Shown: piece after piece, positions 38,801-53,800 of the stretch
How positions within the stretch are numbered: position 1 is the stretch's first letter
Layout: every line of letters begins with the position of its first letter
Notes under the pieces: model-generated
What the model saw: only the letters and a program-made list of their open reading frames with translations
Told to the model about the DNA's origin: nothing
The model's database searches: none
DNA from: Colias croceus
Lineage: Eukaryota > Arthropoda > Insecta > Lepidoptera > Pieridae
DNA length: 64,000 bases
Assembly (NCBI RefSeq): GCF_905220415.1
Contig: NC_059544.1
Location: 6,698,501-6,762,500, forward strand
Direction of reading: 5' to 3'
Made by a program: the position numbers and the translations under genes

Positions 38801-41800
38801 CCGATTGTATACTTTATGGATCTATCTGATTAAAATTCAACGATTTCTTATATGCTATCTTTAGAGGAATTTACATAAATAAGCTCAAACTATGAAAACG
38901 TAATTTAAGTGTTCTTACACAATTTTGTACCAAGCAACACAACTATAACAGCTTTTCCTATACCGCTTGTTTGCCGATTAGCATAACTTAAACAAAGTGG
39001 TGTACAATAATTATAGTTTCTGAAGTTTTGGTACAGTTTATTTTGAAATATATAATTCTATACAGTTAACCAGGTCAGAGGGTCATCGAATTGGCGCTTT
39101 AAATTTAAAGTCAATGTTGTTTTGTAAAATCAGTTCGATAAACAAGTGAGGTTCGTTTTGTAAACAGTAAACATGACTGAGGGACGTTAAATGAGTTGAA
39201 TGAGTGCTACTGGGTCACCCCCTGAGAACATAATAATGATAGGGAAAAGAAATTCAAATATGTGAAAGTTGTTGAAAAAATTATTGGAACACAACTTTTG
39301 GATGCTGATAAATATACTTTATTTTATAAGAATACTTTATAGCAAGTTATTGTGCGCACACGACATTACACCACGAACCAAAGAGACGGGAAGACTGAAG
39401 AGGGCAAACTTTTAGTATAGATACCACACAGACTATACAACTACAGTTGACTATGACTAAAATACAGATTCAAATATTTGTCTATTACAACAAAAGTACC
39501 TATCTGCCAAATTTTATAGACATCGTATATAATTATGTATATGTGTTAACACGCGATCCAATTTTGAAGCGAATTAAATTTTACTAATGACAATAAATAC
39601 TAAATTAGATAGTAAATGAATTTTCTGAAAGTTTATGATTCCCTTGAGCACATGTATGTGGTTAATTGTTCTACGGAAAATGTTACTATATTTGAATACA
39701 AAATTTTAGTTAACAAATTATTATTAAAGTAGCTTAATCTTTTTTGATCGTGGGTATGTAAAGATTAATCAATAAATTTTATTTAACAACAGCCGAGAAG
39801 AAAACAAATGTAGTTAGGCGCCAAAAATCCAGGTTATACTTTTTTGAAGTGAAACTTCTTTATCGGGGTTGGAAAAAAATTTAGTGTAACATTTTTCCGT
39901 TACGCGCCACTTTTCTTATCCCTACCACGCGTGATTCGACCGACGTGTTTCTGTAAAGTTGTATATAGTAAATTATTGAAAAATAAGGTCATAAAGAAGT
40001 TTCACTTCTATCGTGTGTACACTAGTACACGCACACATTTTTTTAATTTTGCGCAACAAGTACATATTGTAAGTGTAAAGAAAATTAATATTGCCATATA
40101 ATACACTACGAAAAGCGTTTTATGTTTTATACAAAGAATTTTACATGTTACATTTGCACGCGAAAAACATGAACCAAGTCGATAAAAAATAAAAATCACC
40201 TGATAGCCATGTTTAGATGAAACCGATAACGGAGTTGTATATCAAAAACATTCATGAATTGTGCATGTACCTACATTCTATAAATATTTACATTTCAATT
40301 ATACTTATGCGATGAACGTTTAGTGTTCGAATTACCAATACACGAATGAAAACAAGCTCTAGTTTGTTTATGGTAGTTTCAATTCATTATGTGATCAAAT
40401 ATTAACCTAGTTTACAATTATTTAATACTTCGCTTAAGACTAACTAACTCGGCGCTAAGTGAATTAGGTTATTTAATTTAGAATATAACATACGAGAGTT
40501 CCTACACATAGGCAGCGTTAGTAGACTAGAGTAGATAATTTTTGAAACAAAAAAAAAACACAGTAGGATGAAACCCATTAGAAAAGGAGGGGAAAATGAT
40601 AAAAATAAAAGTAAAAATAAATTACGGTCAATCCGAGTTCGGGAAATGGGAGGGGGGGAGCTTTTAAGAGAAAAAAATGGTTTCTCTCGATTTCCGACAA
40701 AACTACAAGTGCTACGGAAAAAAGTTCAAAGGCAAAGTTGTAGGAAATAAAAACATCTATAACTTTTATTTTTACAATTTTTTCACATAACCTCAAAATT
40801 TATGTGAAAAATTCAAAAAACTAAGTTTTTGGTTTTTTATTTTTATCTACTTCAATATTTATTTTTTTCTACGAAATTTGGTGGAAACTTGCTTTATTAT
40901 GTTCCAAATACATTGTAATTTATTTGATTGAAAATATTTATTTTTTCGCCTTATTTTAAATTAATACTAAAAAAAACAACCTAATTTTCAATCGAAAAGT
41001 CACCAAAAGTTTGTATTCTGTTGACATACGTAAGCGTTGTAATAGAAACAATATACATAAATTGATGCTTTAAACGCGTTTCGATTCTGGATGGAATTAT
41101 TAAATTAAAATATGTGATTAACAACTCTTACGGTTTTATTCACAGATCTTTGGAAAGACACATGGTGCCGTAAATATCAAATATTATTTTCTTCACTTAT
41201 ACATAATTTAGCAAAGAAGTTAGATTTTAACTCAAATGGCATTGCAATATTTTTTTGTAAAATTTTGTAATTAATATTAAAAGTTGTCTGCACTTAAAAA
41301 AAGTGAACCTAAATATCTATTGTACTCTTACAATAGATAGATATCAATCCGCTGATAAATTGTATAAAACTAGTTTCATCTTAACTTGTAGGCACATAGC
41401 GTAAATATTTTAATAGAAGCAAATTGTTATGTGTAATGCGACAAGCCCAACGGAGGCCTAAAACGATACCACATCCTTTGGGACGCCGGTCTCGCCCCTT
41501 CCGCGCAAAATTAATTAACTACAATTAACACGAAACAGTCGTGTTATGACACTATATAATGCTATATATTTAACAACTTTGTAACACGAACTTCTTAATG
41601 GTTATTTAATATTTAATTTTTGGCAATATTTGTGTTTAGTTTTAAATTGCGCCGTTATCTGAATCTGGGCAATGCTAATATTATGTTCTACCATTTTTTA
41701 AGCGATTAGTAGATAAGAGTTGTAGAGCACTGTTGTTATTACGTTATAGAAATTCAATATAATATATAGAACAGACACAATGCCCGGTGGTAAATAAAAT

Positions 41801-44800
41801 GAGATACCTAAAGATGACGTGGTTGAGATGATGTACGTCTATACGTAAAAACAAATCAAAATTACGCAAACCCTGCTGGCTCAGTCACTTATAAGTTATA
41901 GTTAGCCCTGGCCCCCACAGATTATTATGTTTTTATTTGCTTCACAATGTGAAACTTTAGCTGCAGAACATTATTATCTCGCAATTTTAGTAGAAAAGTC
42001 ACTTTTCCTCAAAACTTCTGCCTCTTTACATTGCATTACATTTTTAAGTGCAAAATATGAACAGGAATGTTGCACCCAGTATAAAGAAAATTCATAACAG
42101 AGATGTCAGAAGTTTTACTAAAAAAAAACTATCGGAAATCGAAATATCATGCCATTGATCTCAATTTGCTCCGGTTCCAATTTTTTTTTGTTTTACTAGG
42201 ACGACGTGTGTATTGGGATTGAAGAATTTAGAATTAATCTCGAGAGAGTACCTTCGATCCTATTGTTTCAAATATTCTAGCAGATACAAAATATCGACAG
42301 TGTTTGATTGCACATTTTGGACAAAAAATCGTAAATATGATAATTTTGTATATAGCAGCTCCTAAAATTAGTTCCGGCAGGTAAATTACGAGAACCTTTC
42401 TAGCTTCTTTGAGTAGAGCTCTGATAAATTTCCGTATTCATCTTCCTGCCCACTTTAGCTGAGCACTTAGAGAGTTATGGCGTATCATTACGGCGTTTGG
42501 ATTTACTTTTGTCATTTAGTTCGAAGTTATTTTATAGTAAGTAAGTCTGTTTTAATAAACATAGACACATACGTAAGACTGCGTTAAAAATATTAATTTT
42601 TAAAACATAACATATTCAGCTCAGAAGAAAAAAATAAAAACAACCAGATATACGGATGCCAAAAAGCATAAAAATGTGCGACATTATATCTCTACATAAC
42701 CTAAATGTTGCTAAATTGCACTTTTATTGAAACGTTAGGAACGGTTTATTTCGCTGTTGTGTCGTTTCTGCCAAATGCAAACTAAGACGATAATCCGACA
42801 TAAAGACGGCATCAATCATAACGAAGTTAAACACAATTGTTTTTATTTATATTTAGAAACAAATATAATTTATGTAAGAAGGTATATCCTAAATAACAAA
42901 ATATATAAATACCTTATTTTGTCATATGGGTCAAATAATAAGAAAAGTACCTAAATTAGCGACAAGGCCGCCTTATTGGCTTTACATTATATTGTCTTTT
43001 TCTTCTTGTTATATTGTCTGTTTTTATTTGGTGCTAAATAAAGTGTATTTATTTATTTATTTATTTATTTAAATTAGGTGCATTCACTTTACAAGAATTT
43101 CTACGTACTTAGTTTATATTATAGCTATTGAATATATTGATAATATTATAGTAACGTGAATTTGATTGTAATCCAGATCAACCAGATTAAAATATGCAAT
43201 TTACATACCATAAATAAATTCTGAACAAGTCAGTTTCATAGAGCATTGCGGTTACGTATATTATGCTGACGCGGACGTTCGCAAAAAATATTCAACAACT
43301 AATATAACGGTGTGTTTAAATTTTCAGTGATATAAAATCATGTTTATCTAGACACTAGCACTACTGAATTTTCAAGTGTAAGCAGAAGTTTTTGGATAGT
43401 TTTACTCTAGACTCGTTTACGAATCAGTCTATGTCTTTCTCCGTAATGTGAGCAATTTATATCCCTTGCAAATTTCTAAAAGATCGCTTCGGTAGTTTAA
43501 AGACATAGATGGAACATTAGAGTTATTTAGACTTTGTAGCAATAGTTTAGAGTCTGGTATGTCTGAATGAATGATATCGATAGGTGTTTTAAAAGTCCAG
43601 CTTCCCCCCATATTATTTATACCTTTTGCTTATTTATATTGATTTTTATTGAAAATTAATAATCTATTTTTATACAACGAAAAACAAACTTAAAGTTGAA
43701 AATATCGCCAAACCATTGAAAATGAATACCATACATTAATAAAAGAAGCACATAAATAAGGGCTTACAAATCCACCCTTGACACTAATTAGAATTGCGAA
43801 TAGCGTTAATAATACGATTGTAAATTTCTTTTCAAAAATTAAAATGATGGTTTTTTTTAATTTGGACAGAATTTTTCTGCTATTCTTTCTCCAAAAAAAT
43901 CAACTTTTTTGAATTAGTGGCAATATCAAGCATAAGTGGATCGATTTCTCTCTTATATGCATCGTGCATTGTTATTGTGTAGGTATATCTCTGTATATCT
44001 TGTAAAAAGCGTTGCTCAGCATCAGAAGTGCCACTTTTCCTGAAGATTCAATGCAGTAAATTGTTTCAAAACTTCATTGTTTAATATTCAAGTATTAACA
44101 TTCTTATAGATTTGTTTACATGTTTTTTGCGTTATTCGTCACAACGCAATTTTCTCAATCGTAAGCATTGGAAGAGGAAAGTTTGACCACGAAGTAGGCT
44201 TGTGTCAATACAAGTTGACGTCGGGCCTATTTTATATGTATGCCGAGTGGCGAATGACCGAGCACTGATTGCGCGGACTGTGCAAACAACACGAGGCAGA
44301 AGTCAAATCTCTGCCAGCTCAAAACGGGGTTGTGCTTTGTTTTGAAACCTCACTATTTATATTTAACTAAACAGTCAAGCGGAAAACGTTTTGGCTGTGG
44401 AATAGAAATGTATCTAAAGGCTTGAAATGCTGTTTTCATGTCCGAATGTCACATTGGAATATCACAATAATATTTTTTAGCATAATCTGTTTGTATGTAT
44501 TTTATTTATACTGAATAAGTTGAAGAGCCGCAGGCCGTGTTTATTATTCGACGTGTATTTTGTACGTTAACTAAAATGTATTAATTTTCGATCAAAAATT
44601 GTATAATAATTTAATATGGTGTTTTCATTAAACTCATAAACATACAGTTTTAAAAACATTGAACTGTAATATCATAACATTAATTAAAAAGTTAATTACT
44701 CCTCCATGAATAAATCAGTGACCGAACACCGTTGTGTTATCGATATTCAGTTTAAAGTGTGCTCATTAGTGATTTAATCACGTTAAACGATGTTAAAATG

Positions 44801-47800
44801 TAGGAACAATATAACTTTAGTTAAGGAAACATAGGCATATCTTAAACTACTATAAGATCTAAGGGATCCACGGCAGTGCATATATTTTGGGGCAAAGGGT
44901 GACAGTGGTCATGAATATGTCACTTCAAATTGCTTTGGAAGATTTTCCCGTGATCCCGTAAAGTTAGAGAACGGTTTACAAGGTTTTGGATGAAATTAAG
45001 AAATATCAAATATTTTGTTTGTTTTCAGGTTTTAACACATATCATTGCTTGCATAAAAGTTTAATTGTCTTAATTTTTATATCTAAAACTAGCTGTCCGC
45101 CCCGGCTTCGCCCGTGGTACATGTTTACGTTTTCTCTCTATAAGAACCATCCTCGTACTTCAAGGAATACTATAAAAAAAGAATTAACGACATCGGTTCA
45201 GCCGTTCTCGAGTTATGCGCTTACCAACACATTTTGCGATTCATTTTTATATATAAGATTATTTATTTCTCCATTCATCACTATAGTTAAGTTTGCGTAG
45301 TTCCCATTCGGGTTACTGATCGCAAAGATACGACCTTGACTTTATGACATCGTAATTCATTCATAATTAATATTGATTTTTATCGCGACCCATTTACATT
45401 ACATCGTCGATCATGCTACCTAAAATCGGATAAGAATACGAACCAAATCGTAGAATTTTACCCTTTCTTCTTTATTTCATTACAGTATTATCAATATTAT
45501 ATTGCTTATATTTAAAAACTTAATATTCTTCTAAAATGATTAGTTAATTAAACATAAAATCATTCATTGAATACAATTATTTGCATAACTATGATTAACA
45601 AATATTCATAACATTGTGTTGAATTTAATTGCATATTTTACCTAATAATATTAAGGTCTATTTCCTACACTCTGTTTTATGTGGGAAAAAGGCTACAAAA
45701 TACCTGAAAAACCTTCTAATTGCATTACGTCTATTTTTATTCCAAAAGAACGAATCTCCAAGACAACTGATGCGTATACGGCGTAAGAGTGATATAGTAA
45801 AGTACAATAATTTAATCATGTACTCCCACACTGTCCAAAAATAAACTGACGCACACTGACTTGTAATAATTTTCCCGGAATTCAGTGATCAACTGAGCTT
45901 ACCGGCTTACCGTAACAAAACAATTAGGCGCGCGTGCCATATGAATATCAAATAAAGCCTTCATGTCACTCTAGAATCCCTTGTGAAGTTTTAAATGCTC
46001 TCCCTCTTATTTACTTGGACTTGGACAACAATGCCGTAAATTCTCCTTTAATTAATGCTTTTAATGTTGTGTTAGTATGCTGGTCTATTGCAATGTAAAA
46101 TTTATAAACGATTTAATTTTTTCCTATGTGATTGTGGGTCCAGACGAAAACATTTTATTCTGTTTATTAAGAAATTGGGAAAGGTTAAAGGCTCTTGGGA
46201 CTAGTCTTGTAGCTATATTTTTAATATCTAAATAGGTTACGTGTGTGTTCATTTATTCGCTAAAAGTAAAATTAAAAAAAATATCATAGGAAAAATTAGG
46301 CGAACTTTTTAATATATTAAATACTAACTATTAAAATCTTTTTTCTTTGCCGTAATAAAATCGTATAAAACCACACGATTTTCCGAATTCGATTTTTATT
46401 TGCGACCCTATCCACGTCACGGGGGAGGTTTTGGAAAGTTTCATTAGATCTAACCGATACAGTAGCCAGAGGCTTCCCTTTGGAGATTTCAGCGAAAAGA
46501 TTTATTCCGGGTCGAGGCAAGTTGAAAACTTCTAGTTTTATTACTTATTTTAACTGATCCCAAAATGATAGAACACTTTGAATAATGTTGCGTACCTGGA
46601 ATGGAAACTGCTATGTAAAGCGAAAAATCTTTGTTTTACATATATTTATATGTTCGGAGATTTTTGTTATAATACAGGTTATCTGTGGCTACCTATTATA
46701 TATATGATATAGATATGCTCATACGGTTTTCCTAATTTCAATGGTTTTTGAAAAATATAGTTCTTTTCACTGTGATTGTAGTCTTAGAGCTGCACATTAG
46801 AAACCAGGGTTACAGTTATGAAACTTATTTTCATGTTATCTGTACACACCACAAAAATTAAATATTTTATTATAGATCTGAATATGACAAAAACAATATG
46901 ATATTATTTTTATACATAGCTTCATTATAAAATCTTTATTAGATAATCTACGTGTACGTAACGACACAAAACCGTTTCTTAGACTTAACTCAATTTTAAG
47001 CTTGAACAAGCACTAACTAAAAGTTAAAAACTTTTAGCTCAGTTGAGCAGAATCATAATAGTTTTATCTTATGTTCAAAGATTCCACACAGCTTAAAATT
47101 TCAAGATTTCCTTAAGGAGGTAATAAAAACAAGTACCTAGGTACGTACTGCACATTAAAATGAACATATTTCCTAATAACGAAAAAGAACTACTACCGCA
47201 TAGTAAAATATAATAACCACAAAACAGTGAATATCTCTCGGGAAATGTTAGACAGTTGCGAAAATAACTTATTACAGTGGTGGTTATAGAGGTAGTGTTT
47301 AAGACGTTGAAATTAGCACAGAAATATTTCGAAAGTTTGTTAGTGTACCTATGCCGTAATAAATTGTTGATAATTAAATAATTGTTTGTAATATAATATT
47401 TTTCACGTGAGTGGTGACTTATCACCTAAAATGCGACAATTCAAACCGACAATTATTTATTAGGTAGGTACTAGATTTCCGCCCGCGGCTTCCCCCGTGT
47501 TTTCAAATAAAAATTCGCCTAGTTCCCGTGCCTGTGGGTTTATAGAAAAAAGTAGCCATGTCCTGTTCTGGGTCTTCAACTACCTACAAACTAATTTCAT
47601 TGTAATCGGTTCAGTAGTATTTGCGTGAAAGAGAAACAAACGTCCATTCATCCATCCATCCTTACAAACTTTCGCATATATAATATTAATAGAATATACA
47701 CATACTACTATTAGACAGAGATGTTTCAATATCGCGGCCTGTGTAACAGTGTATGAACTATGAAATATAATTCGCGCTATCTCGATGTTTGGTGATCTAA

Positions 47801-50800
47801 CACCGTATCTACTTCACGAATAAATAACTACCTACTTTCGAGCGAAATACTACATGCGATGTTCTTGAACAACTAAAACTGTACTTATACCTAACTACTT
47901 ATATGTATTTAAAAGGCTGATAAAGTACTACACATTAGTGTTGCAACTATTTCACGTTCTTCTTGCTCTTTCTGCTATATACATATTATATGTAATTTGT
48001 TTTAGCATCTACGTACATATTTAAATCGAGTCAAATATCTCTCTTTAACAACAATCAATCGCTTATAAAGTGAAATCCGATGTCAATGTTGCACTGACCG
48101 ATTTATCTCGGAGCAAAATATGATTCCGAGCTTTTTACAGTCTGGAAAAAACTGTGCTTTTCTAGCTTCTTTATAAGTTTACCTTTCGGCTAGTATAACA
48201 AGGCTATTATGGTAAATCCAGAACAAATAAATAAGTCTAGATTGTAATAATAAGTAGTAATAGTTTATAATAAAAATGAATCGCAAAATGTGTTGGTAAG
48301 CGCATAACTCGAGAACAACTAAACCGATTTCGTTAATTCTTTTTTTATTACATTTCTTGAAGTACGAGGATGGTTCTTATGGAGAGAAAACGGGCGAAGC
48401 CGGGGCGGACCGCCAGTAGTTTATAATTTACTTGACTGTGTTATTTGTGTTATTTAGCAGTAATGAATAGATAAAAAATTGTTTATATGTTTTGTATTGT
48501 CATTGTAGCACAAAATATGATAGCATGACTTAAGATAGTCGAAAAAGTATTTTAATATGAAATGTAAATTCGCAAACATCTCTCACGTCTTCGGTAGTAT
48601 AGTGGTAAGTATCCCCGCCTGTCACGCGGGAGACCGGGGTTCGATTCCCCGCCGGAGAGATCTTTTTATTTTTACTCATACTATGTATTTACTTTATACT
48701 TTTAGCTATTTTTTATATTTGATAACTATATGCAAATAGTTGAATACGGCCAAATAATTAAAATACATTGTCTAGTGTGCTATGAAATCATTTTAATAGG
48801 TACAAAAAAAGTATTCCATAGTCCATAATACTGGAAAATAATTTTAGTAGTTTTGTATATATATGTATAATTGGATTTTATTATAGAATACATTTTGTTA
48901 TAATTAAAGAGTAAAAATCACAATCACAATAAATAGAGCATGCAAATTCACAACAGCAATGATATTTATTTATTCCACCTATAATATATCACTGCCAGCC
49001 TAGCTTCCCCATAGTTGAACAAAGTCTAACAGACCAAGATTTTACAAGCTATTGAACTAATAATCTAGTTTAACTTCTACGTTCCTGTTTACACCTCGCC
49101 TGACCTACTTGCCTGACATTTATCAGCTACGAGACATTTTATATTATACTAAAATAAACTTTAAAGCATAAACCAACTCTGTTGCAACTTGCAAGATCGC
49201 ATATATTAAGTGTTATTTAGCCTTTGCTCTATGACGGCGTTTAAATAGCTTTTTATTTACAAACTACTAAAAAATTTCAGCAATTTGGCAATTATATTAT
49301 TGAAGTTGTTGCCGCATATACTTATATGAGATAAGAGATTAAGCACTTATAAAGTTAGTTATAATCGAGATATGTTAATTTAAATACTGAAGATTAGATT
49401 ATTCAGAATTTTGCTCAAAATTGGCCGCATGCCTTAGGTATTCATTATCATATTGATAACAGTATTAAGGCTCGACTAGAATGAGATAAGAAGAAATCAG
49501 TTCAGACAAATTCAAAATTCTTAAAATTTTCATGCCGAAGTCTAGAAGCTAGTCGTTTTGTATATTTATTAATAAGGTTAGGTTCTTTTGAAGATTTTAA
49601 TATTTAAGATATACAAAAAAAAAAAAATATATAGGCACACTAAGCAGGCACATAACAGTTTTCTAATCTAAGTTATAAAATTAAAAATAAATACGCAATA
49701 ATATCGCTTTAATGATTTTATATCATAACCTACTTATGTAAAAAATTATAGTCTAGTTCATGCTTAGCTTAATCTTTTCTCCCTTGTCTATTTCCGTGTA
49801 ATGTAAGTTAAGCAATTCCCCATAAATCGCAACGAACATTATGCAAATATCTGTACATGTCACATACCTCAGGAATATACCTCAGCCTCAGGCGTCGCTG
49901 CATGAATGAGTTCATATCTACGGAGTTCGTACGAAATCTAACCGTTATCTGGTGACTTGGGACTTTTGGCTCATCCAAAATTCAAAGCCACTTATCATGC
50001 TGATCATTGGACTGTGAAAATGCATAATCTATATGCGTAGGTTCAAACAATGTCGTTCAAAACCTAATTAGTTCACAATTCAATGACACTAAGTTATTGT
50101 ACACCAAACAATTTCAACAACTTTCATTAAAACTTCGGAAAATAGAACAACTTTTTGTAAAAAAGAACATCACAAGAAAAAGAAGTGACAGCGAGACATT
50201 TTTATTTCCCAAGTATAAACGGATATTAAATGAAACACCATAATAATTCCATTTCACGCTCCCTAGTGAAGATTTCATTGTTATTCACTATTCACTACTT
50301 GCGTCGGCACCTCAAGTATCTGGAAAGATGAACATTGTCAACGAGATAGAATAAATTCCCTAAGGCTGCAATATGAAATTGTCACAATTTCCATGTTGCA
50401 AACACTTTTCTTTTTTAGGTTATACCCACCTAGCAATTTTCCGGAAATATATCTGTCCTATTTTCATTTTTTTCAATGATCTCATCGACAAACATTACGC
50501 GTGGAAGTTTAAAAATAATAGTAATATAAATTTATAAAGAATAGAAAAAATTCGATCACGAGGCGGGACTTGAACCCGCATCCTTCGCGCCATTCCGGGG
50601 CGGATGCCTAACCAACTCAGCCACTCGTGACCCGCCTGAGCAATCGAATTTATTCTATCCTTTCAGTTTTATGTGTCTTAAGGGACACACCGCGCGCCAT
50701 CTATTGAGATGATTTAACAACCATCTCAACCAATATGAAGCACTTTTCAGTGAATACAATATTGTAACGATGGAACACGACCTTTTCTTGAATTTATATG

Positions 50801-53800
50801 AGTACGAGTGGCTGAGTTGGTTAGGCATCCGCCCCGGAATGGCGCGAAGGATGCGGGTTCAAGTCCCGCCTCGTGATCGAATTTTTTCTATTCTTTATAA
50901 ATTTATATTTGTAAAGCATTTGAATGCCATAAAAACCAAACAACATAAATTCAAGAAAAGGTCGTGTTCCATCGTTACAATATTGTATTCACTGAAAAGT
51001 GCTTCATATTGGTTGAGATGGTTGTTAAATCATCTCAATAGATGGCGCGCGGTGTGTCCCTTAAGACACATAAAACTGAAAGGATAGAATAAATTCGATT
51101 GCTCAGGCGGGTCACGAGTGGCTGAGTTGGTTAGGCATCCGCCCCGGAATGGCGCGAAGGATGCGGGTTCAAGTCCCGCCTCGTGATCGAATTTTTTCTA
51201 TTCTTTATAAATTTATATTTGTAAAGCATTTGAATGCCATAAAAACCAAACAATATAAATAATAGTAATGTTTATACTTCATATTTGCTATGTTAGGCTA
51301 CACACAATCTAGTCGAATAGTGCCCCAAATTGACCTAATTAAAAAAATATCTGTGTTTGGAATAGAATTCCATTTTTGTAGCATATCGTATTTTGGTTAT
51401 TAACCCGGCTATAAGTAGGTATCATTTCAATAAAATAATAATGTTAGGTAACAACGAAGAAAGCGAAAAGTTTAATCATTGAAAATAATCGAAGCTATTG
51501 TCATTCGCTGACCTATTTTAAAAATTAAATATCAAAGCTTTCATATAAGTATCTTCAATATCACTTCACATTTTATTTCTCTCATCTTTTAAAAATGTCT
51601 GTTGGGTCGAGTTTCCCGTTCTCGCTACCTTTACGCACCTGTCTCTCCCTAGACGCGTCACACAATTTGTGTGCGATTCAAAATGCGTCCTCGTTTCCTC
51701 ATTTCTCGTCCCACACTGGTATATGATTAAATATTAAAATGTGTACCACACATTTAGTGCTCTAGGGAGAAGGAACTTCGCTTTCTCACTGAGGGGAAGC
51801 GATTAATAGGATTGCCTACCTTCGTTGCATCAACCCGTATTCCTACACCTACACCGTCGTTCCCCGTGCGGCTTTTAGATTTTATGCCTAAAACTCAAAT
51901 TGTATTTTCTTAGGCTTTATGCAAACTACGTGTTTGCAATTTTCTTATTTTTAAACTGGAAACCGACGCACGTTTTAATTAAAAATTAAAGCTGAAGAAG
52001 AAGTTGAAGTTATGTTGAAGAGAAAATGCCTCGGAAAAAATCTTAAAAAGCGCTAACAAAGCGAAGTAGATAAATAGTATAAAATCGGCTATAAAACCGT
52101 AATATCGTTTGCTCTCGACATACAGTTAAGTCGAAGAAACAAAATGGAGAAAGACATTTAGCTGGAGCAATAAAGTTGAGTTGTACGTGTTGTAAACATG
52201 TAAGTTGTAACGCTGGGCGGTCTCGCGATAAGCTTTTCCGATCGACAGGCGGTCACGCGAGCGCAGACACCTACTAATATCATGTGGAAGTATTTCTTAT
52301 CTTGATTGCGACACAAATACCATCAAGGAATGTGTTGCTTTATTCGCTCGAAGACTTACCGTATACAATCGCATGAAATAAAAATGTGATTGCACAAAAT
52401 GGATTGTGAACGGAGAAAATTTAAAAAATTTTTTTCAATAAAATTTTCGCAAACTTATTCTTTCATATATGGCGCATATAATTTTGGTTAAAAAAAGTAT
52501 ATCACATTTGGTCAGTAACTTTACGAGTGTGTGAGCTTGTTGGGTGAGAGTTGTTCAGAAAATAAAAAATTGATGCTTTCCATGAAACCAGTAACTATTG
52601 TCAGGATACGTTTGTTTCAATTGCGACCATATTTCGACGCATAAAAGTTGGCGTTTTTTATGTAGGCTAAGAGAGCCTATATTTATACATATATAGAAAA
52701 ATTTAGGGCAGAATTTTCCACGTGTATCTAACGTGTGGAAAACTTTGCCCTAGGCTGTGATAGAAATGCAAAATATCTACAACGGTTGCAGCTGCTTTTA
52801 ATTCATAAATCAAATTAGAAATATAGAGAGAAAATTCGGAATTAATTTTAGAATTGGCACTAACATTGACTCGGGAAATCAAGGTCTCCGTTCAGCAGAT
52901 TTAAACAACTTGATTGGATGAAGCTCTTACGTCAAAGATAGCAACGCGGCGGTTAACATACTTAAGTATCATAGCAACATTTTCGTCAAAGGCTAGAATA
53001 GACTTAGGAAAAATATCGTATAATCTTATACGGAGTGAGTACAAGTTTAACCGTGAGATGTTTATATAACTTTTTTTAAAATCACGATGCTATTTAAATA
53101 AATATTTCAATGGAAATATCTTTATTCTCTACAAAATATGCGCATTATCATTTTATTTCGTACATGAGTATGACAAAATCGATTTTTAAGATCGCAATCC
53201 GTGTAGCGAAACATATTATAACGAAAAGATATTTCACAAAAAGAAAACTCACCTCATATTACTTACAATTATTAAGAAATTCGTATAAGTATACCGGCTG
53301 TATATAAATAACAGTGTGTGTTTTAAGAATCAAAGCGCCTGGAAACAACACAGCTTATTTTCACTGAAGTATATATAGCAACCAATAATTTGATTTTCTG
53401 ATGCCATTCCCTCCGCCACGCGTGCGGAATACGAAATCGTGGTAACATTGATTCCTGTCGCTAATTTGTGGGCCTACCGACCTTACTCGATAAGCCCGAG
53501 TTATATATAACGTATACTACTGTTATATATAAAATATGAACTTGGCTGAGATGAAATTGTTCATTTCATACTTAGAGGTTATGGGTGCTCTTATCAAAGC
53601 GTTTGCGGTTTAATATAATGATGATGAGTATTTTATACATCAGTAATTATAAACGTTAATGTTAGGTTAAATAATTATAAAATGATCATTTTCTTAATTG
53701 TCATATATGTAGATGTCTGATTTTTATTGTATTAGGTAGGTACTTTTATATGTTACAATACATGCTTATATGCTCGTATTTAAATTTTAAGATTACTGTA

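Larger units (their letters stand above)
50514..51269. mobile_element. compound tRNA-SINE insertion with 275-bp perfect inverted repeat
   Basis: AATAATAGTAAT occurs at 50514-50525 and again at 51258-51269, bracketing the block like a target-site duplication. The arms 50523-50797 and 50945-51219 are exact inverted copies by direct comparison (275 bp each), separated by 147 bp. Each arm and the spacer contain a tRNA-like unit (GAGTGGCTGAGTTGGTTAGG, GATGCGGGTTCAAGTCCCGC). The tail GCATTTGAATGCCATAAAAA follows the two + copies. Confidence 0.85.

Noticed and set aside
43429..43611. Possible LINE endonuclease fragment (LLEICKGYKLL)
   Set aside because: The resemblance covers only about a dozen residues and has no second motif, so it is not listed as an element.
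49868..49920. Short - strand open frame ending at a GTATGT donor
   Set aside because: It ends in phase 0, but the next Beat-family exon needs phase 1, and no family similarity was seen.
50770..51087. 105-codon + strand open frame
   Set aside because: It lies wholly in the SINE inverted-repeat block. The peptide is a translation of tRNA-like and repeat DNA.
50523..51219. Three tRNA-Ser-like genes
   Set aside because: The anticodon stems are mismatched, one head is damaged, and the sequences continue into a shared A/T-rich tail, so they are SINE heads.
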